From Nansenia antarctica (lineage: Eukaryota > Chordata > Actinopteri > Argentiniformes > Microstomatidae): a stretch of 64,000 nucleotides of DNA. The notes below the pieces were generated by a model that was not told the DNA's origin, made no database searches, and saw only the letters and a list, made by a program, of their open reading frames with translations. The first letter of the stretch is position 1. Every line of letters begins with the position of its first letter. Location: positions 46,245,627-46,309,626 of the forward strand of contig OZ022340.1 of assembly GCA_963989245.1 (NCBI GenBank), read 5' to 3'. This document shows, in pieces, positions 21,234 to 33,800 of the stretch. Made by a program: the position numbers and the translations under genes.

Positions 21234-23885
21234 TCATAAGTCCAGTCGTTGTGACGGCCGTGACAGGCGACCACTCCGTGAGTAGACACCCTGGCCTGCC
21301 GTGGCAGGACCCCCCGGCGTCGCCGGTGCCCTTGGTGTACGAGGATGTACCTCGCCGCCTGTCTCCCCCCGACTTGAGACAATCCGTGTCTCGGCTGAGG
21401 CAGTCTCCCCAGCGACCTGGGTCTGGTCAGGACTGCTCCGCTCAGGCCGTAGAATGTCTGTCTGTTGCGCTTGAGCTGAGCGCTCTGCAACACGCAGATC
21501 CACTCGGTTGTGTCTGTACAGTGTGCCGTCCACATCCACCACGAACGAGCGGGGAGCGACTCTCTGGAGGCACTGGCCTCGTCGCCACCGCCCTGTGCGA
21601 TCACCTGGCAGAGGCCTCATCCTAATGTGATCTCCAACATCCAGCTCTGGAAGGTCTCTGGCAGACGTGTCATAGAATGACTTGGCGACCCGCCGTTTCC
21701 ACCGCAGCTTCTCTGCCACTCCGTCCACCACACGTGGTAGAAGCAGGCTGTCCGCGACGGGCAGTGAAGTTTTGAGCCTGTGTGCCATTAAGCGCTGGGC
21801 CGGGCTGCTGTCCAACCCCTCTGTGGGTGTGTTGTGCCAGTGAAGGATGGCCATCCACGCATCCGTGCCATCCAATTTCACCCGCTTGCAGAGTGACTTG
21901 ACAATCTTAATGGCCGACTCAGCCTTGCCGTTGGATCGAGGATGTCGGGGTGAGGATGTGACATGGGCAAACCCCCAGCTCGCTGCAAACTTCCTGAACC
22001 GTTCGCATGCAAACTGTGGGCCGTTGTCCGAGACCACCCTCTCTGGCTGCCCATAACGTGCAAACTGAGCTTTGCAGCGCGTGATGAGCGTGTCAGCAGA
22101 CAGATCTGGCAGCTGGTCGATTTCCCAGAAATCCGAATACTGGTCCACAATGACGAGAAAGTCCTTGCCTGCATATGAGTAGACGTCCATACTCACTGCC
22201 TGCCACGGGCGCACCGGTATGTCATGCGACATCATCGGTTCCTTCTGCTGGACCCGTGCGTACTCATTGCATGCGGAGCAGTTCGCCACAAAGTCCTTTA
22301 TCTCCGCTCTCATGTTCGGCCAGAAGAGCGTATCCCTGGCCCGTCTGTAACACGCCTCCCCACCAATGTGGCTAGCGTGTATGCGTTTGAGCAGCTCAGA
22401 TCTCATGGCTTTTGGTATGACGACGCACTGTCCCCTGTACAACGCTCCGTCTTGAACATTCAGCTCGTCTCTGAAGGGCCAGTATTCCCGCACTGCCAGC
22501 GGAGTGTCCTCTTTAAAGTCTGGCCAGCCACTGAGGATCACAGATGCCAGCTCCTGAAGCACATCATCCGTCTCTGTGTGCGGCACAATCTGGTGGAATC
22601 TGAAAGCCGTAACTTCCAGGTGCTGCGCCTGGTCCAGCTGTGAATACCCGGCCTGGGTGCTGTTCACGGCGCACACAGCATTCTGCACGTACGGGGTGTC
22701 AGACCCACGGCACGGGGGCGTGGTCCTGCTCAGAGTGTCGCTGACATACATCTCGGGGCCCGGCTTGTACACAACATCCAGATTGTAGCTTTGCAGCTGC
22801 AGCAACATGCCTTGGAGACGTTTCGGTGCGCTCAGGAGGGGCTTCTTGAATATTGTGATAAGCGGCTTGTGGTCTGTTTCTGCAGTGATAGCCTCCCTGC
22901 CATACAGGTACTGGTGGAATCTCTGGCAGGCAAAGACTATGCTCAAACACTCCTTCTCAATCTGAGCGTAGTTTTGCTCTGTCGGCGTTAGTGCCCTCGA
23001 TGCAAAAGCCACCGGCTGTCCCCCTTGTAACAAACAGCCCCCCAGCCCGGTCATGCTGGCGTCGCTCTGGACCGTGACAGGCTTTGTGATATCATAGTAC
23101 TTGAGGTCGGGCGTGCAGGTGACCATACGCTTCACTCCGCACACTGCATCTTCGTGTTTGGGCAACCAGTGCCACATGACGTCCTTATCCAAGAGCCTGC
23201 GGAGCGGCTCACAGACCTCCGAGAGCTTTGGCAGAAACTTTGCAAGGTACGTCACGAACCCAATAAAGCGCTGCACTGCTTTCACGTCGGTGGGTGTCGG
23301 CATTTCCAGCACGGCCCGTGTCTTCTCTGGGTCGATTTTCAGTCCCTCCGAGGACAGAATGTGGCCGTGGAAGTGTACGGCTTTGAGCTTGAACTGTAGC
23401 TTGCGTTCACTCAGCCTGAGTCCCACTGCTCTGCATCGTTCCATGAGAGCACTCAAGTTTCTGTCATGGTCCAGTTCGGCCTCGGCATCCGTATCGCCAC
23501 ACCCGACCACCAGGATGTCATCCGCGATCGGTTCGATGCCGGCCAGGCCCGATAGCAGCTCGTGTTGCTTGCGCTGGTAGATCTCAGGCGCTACTGAGAC
23601 TCCGAAAGGGAGCTTGAGCCATCTCATCCGACCCCACGGTGTCCAGAAGGTCGTCAGACGGCTGCTCGCGTCGTCAAGCGTGCACTGTAAAAAGGCAACA
23701 CGAGCGTCTGCCAACGTGAAGAGGCGAGCCTTGGGCAACTTGTACAACACATCTTCCAGCGTAGGCATATGGTAGTGAGACCTCAGCAGCGCTCGGTTGA
23801 GAGGCTTTGGATCGATACAGATTCTTATTTTCTCTGGCTTTGCGACAGTCACCATGTTACTTATCCATGCTGTCGGCTCAGTCAC
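21234..23885 (-). pseudogene. gypsy pol: RT, RNase H and integrase
   Basis: One open frame of 883 codons covers RT (FTLADARVAF; active site IADDIL, in place of the usual YVDD), RNase H (VQSDASMTGLGGCL; ALTPTEQNYAQIEKE), the integrase zinc domain (H-x3-H ... C-x2-C ending NCSACNEYARV) and catalytic core (VSMDVYSYAG, SDNGPQFACERF). The frame starts only after the SINE insertion; the N-terminal part of RT continues at 24152-24328. The stop at 21234 follows a Ser/Arg-rich tail. The reading frame is intact over the enzyme domains, so inactivation is recent, but it has no complete protein because the SINE and the upstream shifts separate it from gag and protease. Confidence 0.88.
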
Positions 23886-23912
23886 CGGCGCAATGTTGCC
23901 GACCTTGACATG

Positions 23913-24147
23913 TAATTTTAATTTAATAATTTTGCCATTTAGCAGACGCTTTTATCCAAAGCGACTTACAATTACGAATTACAGGGACATTCCCCCTGGA
24001 GTAACTGAGGGCTAAGTGCCTTACCCAAGGGCACACTAGTAGTGGTGTGGCTTCAGGCGGGATTTGAACTCACAACCTTCCGATCCCAAGTCCAACTCAC
24101 TATCCACTAGACCACCACTACCCCTACCACTACCACTACACCACTAC
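23913..24147 (-). mobile_element. tRNA-derived SINE inside gypsy pol
   Basis: Read on the minus strand, it starts with a tRNA-like head: an A-box-like TGGTCTAGTGG (near 24104-24114) and B box GTTCAAATC (near 24060-24069). It ends in the common teleost tail with TAAGTCGCTTTGGATAAAAG and CGTCTGCTAAATGG, then an A/T-rich end. The 4-bp CATG duplication lies at 23909-23912 and 24148-24151. Gypsy RT sequence continues on both sides. The head is not a functional tRNA gene. Confidence 0.85.
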
Positions 24148-24151
24148 CATG

Positions 24152-24328
24152 TCTGTCAAGTTCCTCCTTGACTCTCGCCTTCAGAGCCACTGGAACATTC
24201 CTCGGCGCGCACTGCACCGGCGTCACATCAGGATCCAGCTCGAAGTGTATCTCGCCCGGGACTGACTCGATTGGGTCATTGAAGACGTCATGATAGTCTC
24301 TCAGCAGCTGATCTTTGGTGAGGGGCAC
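24152..24328 (-). pseudogene. gypsy pol fragment upstream of the SINE
   Basis: Minus-strand frame with the linker before RT: LTKDQLLRDYHDVFNDPIES and PGEIHFELDPDVTPVQCAPR, ending in the conserved VKEELDR helix where the SINE cuts in. It connects to the 21234-23885 frame across the SINE. Confidence 0.82.
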
Positions 24329-25514
24329 AGATTGGCTTGCATCAACTGTGTGGAGTTCATCTGGAACGGTGAAGGATACGAGGACGTTCGCATGTGCCCC
24401 CCCCCGAGAAGAGGCTTTTGCTCTGTGTCGACTATTTCAAATGTGAGGTTGTGCTTTTCTCCCCGGATGACACATTCAGTGTGGAATTTCCCTAGTGATG
24501 GCATGATTTCCCCAGAGTATAACTTTAACTTGGCTGCGCTCTGGCCTAGCGCCGCTCTGGGTGACAGCTTCTCTTTAATCTTGCGGCCCATGACATTGCA
24601 GGTGGAGCCTGTATCCAGCTGACACTGTTGCCTTTTCTCATTCAGGCATAGATTCACAAACCACTTGCGCCCCTGCTGGGCCTTTGCAGTATTGACACAT
24701 TCAGTTACTAGAAACAGTCTATCATCAGTATCTGAGTCATCTTCTCTTTGCTCATCATTTTCAGCCTGGCATACCTTGGCAAAGTGATTTGCTATGCCAC
24801 ATATCCGGCATGTCTTACCGTAGGCTGGGCACTGCTCCCTGCCCCGTTTGTGGCTGCCTCCACAGTATTTGCAGCTCCACTGTGGCTCTCTCTCCGCTGG
24901 CGCTGTTTTCCTTTGATGTGCGCGCCTCTCACTCTGCCTGTCCGCGGCATTCACATTGTCCGTCTGTGCTAGCGGGGCCATCACTCTCATGTGTCTCTCG
25001 GTTAGCTCAGCGAGCCTACAGATTTCAGTCGCTGTGTGTAACGTCAACTCACGTTCGCGTAGCAGACGCCTCCTGGTGCCCTCACTCGCAACACCCAGCA
25101 CGAGCCTGTCACGAACCCGTCCTTCAGCGCACGGTATTCGCATGAAGATGCTCTCTCCTTAAGCTTTGTCAGGAAACTGTCTATTGGCTCATCAGCCTCT
25201 TGTTTGCAGCTTCCAAACATGTACCTCTCATAAATGACGTTTCTCGCCGGTTTGAAGTAAACCCCCAAAGCGTCCATAATCGCTTTTGGGTCCTTCTGTT
25301 CATCCTCCGTCAACGTGAGGCTATGTGTGTACACATGACGGCACTCACTTCCCATCAGCCGTCTCAGCGTGGCTGCCTTGATCAGCTTCGACTTCTCGCT
25401 CAGTCCGGTAGCGAGCAAAAAGTCCTCAAACTCTGCACGGAAAACTTCCCAGTTTTTCGCCAGATCACCAGTCATGCGCATACCATCGGGCGCGGGGATG
25501 CTGTTGCTTGCCAT
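24301..25514 (-). pseudogene. gypsy gag-protease, frameshifted
   Basis: The gag start at 25514 has a good context (GCCATGG). The first 156-codon frame (25514-25044) holds the gag core. Near 25115 the true sequence moves to another frame (25143-24301), which has two cysteine clusters (CKYCGGSHKRGREQC and CRICGIANHFAKVC) and a protease with the LDTGS active-site motif. At a run of nine C (24397-24405, plus strand) a second shift separates the protease from the pol frame. Both shifts look like decay, not programmed frameshifting, because the frames on either side are incompatible with normal domains. Confidence 0.82.
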
Positions 25515-25581
25515 GGCGTTTCATTTCTTTAAGCGTCTTTATTTTATTTTTATTTTTACTTAGATCCCGCTTCTGACTCCA

Positions 25582-25721
25582 TGTTTCAGTATGACTTTTA
25601 TTAAACTGCGGTTCCTCCCGCGCACGCCCACATACAACATCCGGGTCTTACATGCAACATTATCAGGTCACCCCTAGGTGTCCCTGTAACACAGGCTACT
25701 AACATATGCCTATATGTAACA
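25582..25721 (-). repeat. 5' LTR of the minus-strand gypsy element
   Basis: About 140 bp on the minus strand, starting TGTTACATATAGG and ending ...GAAACA, with a polyadenylation signal AATAAA (in TTTAATAAAAGTC) near its end. TGGAGTCAGAAGCGGGATC follows directly, where the tRNA primer site should be. LTR borders are inferred from the shared 20 bases at the other end. Confidence 0.7.
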
Positions 25722-25764
25722 AAAACTGTGCACGTTTTGTCAGCGGCGGCCCCTCTCTCCCACC

Positions 25765-25917
25765 CAGAGGCGGATTTAGGATTGTAGGAGATCCGGGGCT
25801 TAGCCCAGAGGGAGAATATAATGTGCGCGCGGAGCGCGCCGAAAAAATTTGCCTTCAACCTTCAACTTACCACCACCTTAAAGCGGACAAAAGGCTGTAT
25901 TACAAAATAGACAGTAA

Positions 25918-25949
<32 letters not shown>

Positions 25950-26869
25950 GTCACCATCATTTATATTTGTATAGAATTACAGAATTGATGGGCTGAGGCT
26001 AGTTATGTTACAGTATGTATATCAGGGCAGACTCTGGGCTCACCACTTATATTGTATTGATTGTCTTGTCCTGTGTTATATGACGATATATTACATGTAT
26101 TGTTGGCCTGTGTATAGTACTGTGAAATCAAATCCCCCCTGGGACATTAAACAAACTTAGTTAGTTAGCGTTACATCTTAGGATAGATTTGAGTCATGTT
26201 CTGTATACATACATACTACCATAAGGGCATACTTAATGTGGTTACTTCATGTTTACTAGCTGTAACATTAACGTTACATCATTCTTTTTCACTTGTTACT
26301 CAGTCAACCAGAGTGCAGATATCAAAGACTATCAGCCTGTTATTCACTTTGTTTGTATAAGTATTATCCTTTGTTTGATTTCTTACCATGTACCGTAACA
26401 GTACCTTGCTATGTTTCATTTTCATTATAAACATAACGTTATGTTATGATAGCCAGCTAGCATTAGCAAACCGGAAAAGTAGTGTCAGTGAGTCAGTCAC
26501 CTTTCTAATAAGATTCACAAACCTGAAACATCATCTATGTCATCACTGCTGGTGATGTCATTGTTGTCAGCTGCTGATACTGCTGCTGCAACAGTTCTTG
26601 GCGCTTGTTTTGTTGAAAAAAACTTTGGGATATCCATGCTTACAAAGTCAGGCACTGATTGAGATCACGTCTTCTTCAGGGCAGGGCAGGCTACGCAGTA
26701 CGCAGGCTAATGTCGCGCAGCTGCTGCCTCTCTGTTGGACTCCGGTACTGCACGTTACTCACGAGAGTTTTTTTTTATTTTATTTTATTTTTTTAAGTAA
26801 AACATTCGGGGCTTTTCAGAAAACATCCGGGGCTTGAGCCCAAGTAGCCACCCCCTAGCGCCGCCCCTG
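25765..26869. mobile_element. hAT element, non-autonomous, exact 8-bp duplication
   Basis: CTCCCACC occurs exactly at 25757-25764 and 26870-26877. Ends are CAGAGGCGG... and, inverted, CAGGGGCGGCG..., hAT-like. GGGGCTTAGCCC near the left end is echoed by GGGGCTTGAGCCC near the right end. The 1105-bp interior has a (CA)n run at 25919-25944 and no transposase. Confidence 0.85.
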
Positions 26870-26877
26870 CTCCCACC

Positions 26878-29800
26878 CAATTATTTGTGCTAGTTCCCTG
26901 CAATTTTACATGTTGTTCATAATAAACCAGCACAAGAAATGAAAATAATAAATAATAAATAATAACATTTTATAAAACAAGAAAAAAATTCAGACAATAT
27001 ATCATATTTATGAAATCTTAATAAACAAATACAGTAGCCTACGTACAGACTCTAAAAGAAAAATGGGCCCCATCAACAGGACTCAGCCCCTTGGTCAGCA
27101 GCAGGAAGACCCGTGGTCATCATCTTATATACAGTGCATTGCTCATAGATGGCTATCATGTTATACAGTACATACCAGGGTTTTTCCTGGGTCCGAATGA
27201 GGGCTTGGTGGGTGATTTTGTGCGCGCACGGCGCGCCCATATTTTTTTTGAGGGACCCCCAATTGTTGTATTTGTATTGTAAATTGTAATTATTAATTAT
27301 TATTATTATTATTAATGTACCTGGTTATGTTACAGTAGAGAAACAAAAAACAGTTACCAAAACTGAGTAGCTAAGATTGGCAAAAGATTGGCGTGGTGCA
27401 ACCGAAATTAGTAAACAACTAGTTTGAAACTAACTAGTAACAACTAGGGGTTTAGTAACTACTAAATGCCTGCATTTAGTAATGACTTAATTAGGCCATA
27501 TTGGTGCAACCCAGTCCAGTAGGCTACCAGATACGATGTTGTAATGTATGCACATATTTTGCTACCACGGTTGCCAGACGGAATTGACAATGTCCAGCCC
27601 AACCGGTCTAAAAGCTGCCGAATCCACCCGTCCAGTGTGACCAAAAGTAGCCCAATCTGGTGTGGCGGGTGGCGCCAATAGGAAAAGGGGAGGTGCCCAA
27701 AGGAAAGCACTTAGGGCTCACCTTAGGGGGAACGCCAGAGCGCAGCCGTGTGATCAGGTCGGAGGTAAGGTAGTTGCACACCTTACTCCATGCTGACAGG
27801 CAGAGATCAAGAGGTAGGCCGCAGCCTATGGCTATTTTCTGTGCGTAGCGTTTTATATTATTTCTTTGATTGTATGTAATATTGATGGTGTGATGTATTA
27901 CAGGTCACCTACTTCCCTGCTGGGTTGAAGGCGGCTGGTAGTCGCTGGTAGGACGCTGCCATCGACGTACCAGGTCTTTTAATGTATTCGTCATGTAAAT
28001 TGAATCATTATGTATTTTAATATGTCGGTAATAGTTTTTAAGATTGTTCATTTGTGTTTCCTCCAGAGCATCAGTGCGGCCAGCTGCTCTTGCCGTGAGA
28101 CGTTTTGTTTGGTTAAAGTTTATGTTCTTATCTAGTCCGCCTGGGCAAGTGTGCCGGTAGCGGGGCGGACTAGTTTTTCTTTTTGTTTGTTTGTTTGTTT
28201 GTTTGTTTATTTGTTATTTAAATCCGCTTTTCCCCCACCATTGCCACTTCACCGGGTTAATCCCAGTTCGACCATCAGGGCAGGTTTGAGTGTGCTATAT
28301 TTATAGATGATTGCAGCTAACAACCCTTTTCTACAGTGTGTAGCCTATGGTGTGCAGTGAACAACCCTTTTCTACAGTGTGTAGCCTATGGTGTGCAGTG
28401 AATATAACACCTGCCCTGGTAACAATAACTGAGGTTCTTTGGAGAGAGGTCAATGTGGGCCTGGATTGTGAACTAATGTAATAAAACTATTTTCTATTTA
28501 AAGTACATTCTCAACTGTCATTCTTATGCTAGGGACCTATATGGTGGGTGTAACACTGGCAACACTGCTTGCTACGTTCTTGCAGCTCGCGTGAACACAG
28601 GTTCTTCCATCAGCGCTCGCCTGCCGCTTCGATTGCAGACTCAAGTTAACACGAGTGCAGAAAGATGCCACGAAACTCCGGTAGCTTTCTTTCAAGGAAT
28701 TTAAAAAATAAAAGTCCCATAAAACAATTGTTATTTCTCGCCGTGAGAAATAGAGATGTGGCGTGAGAGCGTGAGAACTGGTTGAAATGCGTGAGTCTCA
28801 CGGCGATTGCGTGAGACTTGGCAGCTCTGTGTTTGTTATCGCATAACCAGTCGTTCAGAATGCTCTCAGTATTTCCCCTACAGTTGCCTTGGGGTGGGCG
28901 GGCCAGACCTCCACACACAGCTTCGTGCCCCGCTGGAGAATGGTTTTGGTTTTGTTTTGTTTTGTTTTGACCGAGAGAGTTTTTGCAGGGTGAAAGCTCT
29001 GCAGAAGAAAGTAAGCAAGTTGAAACGTTAGCAAATATAATTACTGTGTTCTGACAGAGAAAGTTGGTTCAAATTAGTCGTTATTATTGTGACTAGAAAG
29101 TGTCTGATTAAAGTTTCATGATGTGAATAATAGTGTCAAAGAACTAGCAAGCTAGCTAGCGTGCTCAGAGGTGATTAGATGAGCTAGTCTGCTGCACACA
29201 TGCCAGCTAAAGAGCTAACTGGATGCACTTTATTATTTTACTTAAAGTAGATATACAATCTTTCTTATTCTGCTAGAATTGGGCTTTATGGTAATACCAT
29301 AATGGTATATTTACAGTACATGGACAGTGGATTGAAGCATTGGAACAAACCCTCACTCATTGGAAATTATTTGATATGAATTCAATGTATACCTCTACGG
29401 GACAGGTGTCGCTCTGACTGGGAGGGCAAAATCACAGTATACCCACTAGAAAAAACTAGACTACACCACTGTGTATCATTCATAACTGTACATAGGCTAC
29501 ACATATCATAATATCTTATCACTATTGCATGGAACTTGGGTAAACCCGCTGTGAAAAAAAAAAAACTCAGCTCCAACAAATCTGAAGGGATTGGGAGACA
29601 TACTGTACAGTTTATCATTTTCATAACTGTCTGTACATATACATATCTTATGTATCACTATTGCTATATATAGCCTATATATAAACACATTATGTTACAA
29701 ATATCAGTCTTATCCACTGTATCTAATTCAGCACTGAAGCCTGAAGGTTGAGCACAGTGTGTGCCCCCTTGCTACCTCTGCTGATATAAAAGAGAATTGC

Positions 29801-30360
29801 AGCCTTGAAGAAAAAGATGGCAGCCGAATCCCAAGGCAAATACACAGGCACACACAGAAATACTGCAAAATCGCTTTATACTAACTCGATTTTGAAAATG
29901 TAAAGATTCTGGGTGGTAGAACGCACATATCTAGGAAACGTCATGAAAGGAGGATCCTGACATTTGATCAAGTGCAAAGGTAGACTTTTTTTGTACTCAC
30001 TGGTGCCCGATGACACCTCACGGCTTTCCTAGTGTTAAAGTTGGGTTGCTTTAAAGTTGGGTTGCTTTAAAATCAAGCTTCAGATTAAAACATGTGATGG
30101 AGCATTACTAACCTGACTCAGGTGGTTTGTTTCACACAACCATCTAGGAAAGCTTAATTGGAAGCTGTTTGGAAAAGGGCAGGTACTTTCAAAAAATACT
30201 TGGCAGGTGATTGGATGAATCTGTCTATCACCTTCTATCATGGACTAATTTCAGAGAGCATTACCACATGATCAAACTGTTAACTGCTCTTATGCCATCA
30301 AACTGTTCTAATGCAAGGATGAGAACTTAAAAGATATGAATTGGAACAACATATTTATGT
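26878..30360. other. Gene-free repeat-rich stretch
   Basis: I see no supported gene. Contents include ATT-rich runs (26945-26965, 27296-27314), a hAT-like terminus near 27178 (CAGGGTTTTTCCTGGG) with no partner found, a (GTTT)n run at 28183-28206, a tandem 41-bp duplication at 28319-28400, and a GTGAGAC-rich patch at 28740-28820 of the kind found at transposon ends. Open frames of 60-90 codons lack domains. Confidence 0.6.
28319..28400. repeat. 41-bp tandem duplication
   Basis: Two adjacent exact copies of a 41-base unit starting AACAACCCTTTTCTACAGTG, at 28319 and 28360. Confidence 0.9.
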
Positions 30361-30589
30361 ATGGGTTTTTTAAACAGCTGCCATTTTGTTTCTCTCAAGT
30401 GTCCAAAAAATGTTGAACAATTCCAATATGAAAATAAAATAGGACCTTTCTACAAACAAGGTTATTTAATTATGGCTCAGGAGCAGCATCTAAATATTGC
30501 ATATACTGCAATCAAGTTAAATAAAGTCATAATAAAAATGTCCAGTAAAAAAGAATAGGTCCTTTCTGTAAACATTGAAATAGATAAAG

Positions 30590-30734
30590 CTCTTCAACTC
30601 GTCGTAATGTATGTAAGTGCACGGCTCGACCGCAGATCGGTTGTTGTTGCATAGTACTCCACATTTTTCAGCTCCGTACGTGCGGGATGGAATCACATTA
30701 TCTTTTATCCAGCGTTTGGATGAGTTTTTTAAAC
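30590..30734 (-). pseudogene. ZBED-type hAT transposase relic, internal part
   Basis: Minus-strand translation in shifting frames recovers the hAT/ZBED transposase region KKLIQTLDKR, VIPSRTY and EYYATTTDLRSSRA, which is conserved in ZBED-like proteins (where it normally reads close to this). Stops and shifts break it. It ends at the truncated gypsy LTR at 30735. The matching BED-finger part lies on the other side of the gypsy element at 34919-35155. Confidence 0.65.
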
Positions 30735-30800
30735 AGAAATAAAGTACCCTGTTTGTTCCTATACTACTGTGTGATATATGTCCGATACACCCACACAACA
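30735..30800 (+). repeat. Truncated 5' LTR
   Basis: Equals the last 66 bases of the 3' LTR (34853-34918), including AATAAAG and the end CCCACACAACA. The U3 promoter region is missing, so this copy probably cannot start its own transcription. GTGGCGACGAG follows, at the primer-binding position. Confidence 0.88.
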
Positions 30801-33800
30801 AAGTGGCGACGAGAGTAGTAGTGAAGAAGAGGAGATGGCTTTACTTTCCTTGCAACCTCCTGCCGCGTTCCTGGAGTGCCCAGGTGAACCGAAGATAGCA
30901 TTTGATGCGTGGATACGGTTGTTTGACAACTACTTGCTAGCTATCGGGGGACAATACTTTGCCGTCGAGAGGAAGAGAGCCCTGATCATTCACTGCTTAG
31001 GAACAGAAGGACAACGAATCTACAGCACCTTGCCACTCGCTACTGATGACTACACTGGAACTGTGAGTGCTTTGAGGAAATACTTCTCTCCGAAAGTGAA
31101 TGTTGTCGCGGAAAGGTACCGTTTTCGGCAACGAGCACAAGCTGTCAGTGAGTCCACGGATCACTATGTTGCAGCCCTGCGCGAGCTCGTTAAACAATGT
31201 GCGTTTGGCGCCATGCAGGATGAACTGCTGCGCGATCAGATTGTAGAGAAGACAAACAATCCGCGCATACGTGAAAGACTGTTAATGGAAGAGACTCTGA
31301 CATTGGACAGAACTCTGGATGTAGCGAGGCGCACTGAAGCTGCCATAGCTGACGCCAAAGCCATTGCTGACACTAGGGATGTGGCTGCCGTTCACGTGAA
31401 AATGAAGGCAGGCAATTTCAAGCCAAACCGCGGCAAGCCTAAAATGGACGGGACTCACACCACCTGCTACCGCTGTGGGTCAGAAAGCCATCTTGCCAGT
31501 GATAAATCCTGCCCTGCAAAAGAATGCAAATGTAAGACATGTGGAAAAATGGGACATTTTTCTAGAGTATGCAAATCCTCTGCTAAGTCTGTAAATGAAG
31601 TGACAGATGATAATGATGAAGTTGTTGTGCCTGAAATTCGTGTTTTATCTGTGAGAAATGGTTATGACATGAATAAGTTGATGTGTGCTACTACTATTAC
31701 TGCACTTACTGCACAGACTGTTACGATTGAGCTACTTGTTGATACAGGGTCTGGTGTTTCTATACTGCCTGAAAATGTATACAGGGATCATTTTAGTTTG
31801 AGTAGGCTAAGTGAACCTATGGTGCAACTTGTTACCTATTCTAAAGAGAAGTTGGATGTGCTAGGATGTCTTACTGCTGACATTACTTTCCGGGACAAGT
31901 GTGCAACTACAGACTTTTACATAGTAAAAACGGGAACTCCTATACTAGGTATGGACCTTGTGACTGCTCTTGAGTTACAGATAAAAGGTGGACAGTTGAT
32001 AACCGAGACAGCTACTGTCTGCGCAACCCTCCACCAAACCAAAGCCTCCGCTACGGCTTGCAAACAGCAAGATGGAACTCCAGCTGCGTTTGGATGTGCA
32101 AAAAACTTTGTACATAAGGTCAAGGTAAAGCCAGACGTGAAGCCAGTACAGCAAAAGCTCAGACGCTTACCGCTTTCAGTCCGTGACGCTGTGACAAGTG
32201 AACTGAAGAACCTGGAGGAAAATGGAATAATTGAGAGAGTCGATGCATCTGAATGGGTATCCCCAATTGTAGTCACCCAGAAAAAGACTGGTGGCATCCG
32301 CATGTGCGTTGATCTAAGGGAACCTAACAAAGCTGTGGTTGTTGATGGCTATCCCTTGCCGTTGATCGAGGACATACTGTCTGAGCTACGTGGATCCATA
32401 ATTTTCTCTACACTGGATCTTAAATCTGCCTATCACCAACTGAAGCTGCATGAAGAAAGCAGAGGGCTCACCGCTTTCATTACGCACGAAGGCCTGTACA
32501 GGTACCGCCGAGTACCTTACGGACTTAGCTCCGCCCCTGCCGCGTTTCAGAAGATGATGTCGACGATTCTCAGTGGCCTCAAGGGTGTGCAATGCTACCT
32601 CGATGACGTAATCATCTATGGATCTTCAGAAGCTGTGCACGACGACAATCTCAAGGCTGTGCTGCACAAGATCGACACCGCAGGACTGAAACTCAATGTT
32701 GATAAATGCAAGTTCCGTCAAACTACTTTGACCTTTCTTGGCTCTAAGATTGGCCCGGACGGTCTCCTGCCAGATGACTCTCATGTAACTGCAATCCTGA
32801 AGGCCCCGCCTCCTACTGATCCTTCTACACTCCGCTCGTTCCTGGGTCTGACAGCCTGGTACAGTAAGTTTGTGCCGAACTACGCTGCTATTGTGGAGCC
32901 CCTGAGAGCCCTACTGCGAAAGAACAGTACATTCCAATGGAACGATGTGGCACAAGGACGATTTGACCAAGTCAAACAGCTGATTGTGAACAGCCCTGCA
33001 TTAGCTCTTTTCGACCCCACCAAACCTACCATTGTGTCCACAGACGCTTCAGACTATGGGCTTGGAGCCGTTTTGACTCAACTAGACAACAAGGGTGAAG
33101 AACAGACTGTCGCCTTCGCTTCTCGCAGTCTGTCGGATGCTGAGAGGAAGTACTCGATCGTTGAGAAGGAAGCGCTCGCCTGCGTCTGGTCCGCTGAGAA
33201 ATGGCGTACATGGCTGTGGGGAAGGAAATTCCGTTTGCGCACTGACCATCAAGCACTAACAACACTACTGACAACAAAAGGGAACAACCGTGCTGGCCTA
33301 CGGATCGCCAGGTGGTCTGCTCGCCTGATGGAGTTTCACTATGATGTGGAATACAGAAAAGGATCTCTGAATAATGTTGCTGATTGTCTATCTAGACTCC
33401 CACTTCCTGAAACAGATGCTGCATTTGCAGAAAATGTAGAGTCTGTTGCATCCATTATTTCTGCTCTGAGTGCTATTTCCGAGGATGACTTCCAGTCTGC
33501 CAGCTGCACCTGTCCAGTGCTCACAAAGCTCCGTGCACAGATTAGGGAGGGCTGGCCCTCAAAGAAAAACACCCTTGATCCTGACTTACAACCATACTTT
33601 CTGATTCGACATGAGCTTGCAGTCATGGAGGACTGCATCGTCAGAGGTACTCATCGGTTGCTTGTGCCTGAGTCATTGCAGAAGAGACTCATTGACATTG
33701 CTCATGAAACCCACCAAGGCATTGTGAGGACGAAACAGCGCCTCAGAGAACTGTATTGGTGGCACAGAATGGACTCTCAAATAGAGACACTCGTGAAGAA

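Larger units (their letters stand above)
20972..25721 (-). mobile_element. Dead Ty3/gypsy LTR retrotransposon with SINE insertion
   Basis: On the minus strand: a short 5' LTR (25721-25582), primer-binding area, gag (from 25514), zinc knuckles, protease, RT, RNase H, integrase, a purine-rich tract (21006-20992) and the first 20 bases of a 3' LTR (20991-20972). The first 20 LTR bases, TGTTACATATAGGCATATGT, are the same at both ends; beyond them the 3' LTR is diverged or lost. Pol order is PR-RT-RH-IN, as in standard gypsy. It is disabled by a frameshift in gag near 25115, a frameshift at a nine-C run (24397-24405) and a SINE at 23913-24147. Confidence 0.88.

Noticed and set aside
24060..24114. 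tRNA gene from A-box and B-box-like sequences
   Set aside because: They belong to the head of a SINE followed by its usual tail; no cloverleaf with a proper acceptor stem is evident.
21251..25145. Plus-strand frames of 60-160 codons across the minus-strand gypsy element
   Set aside because: Antisense shadows of gag-pol with no motifs of their own.
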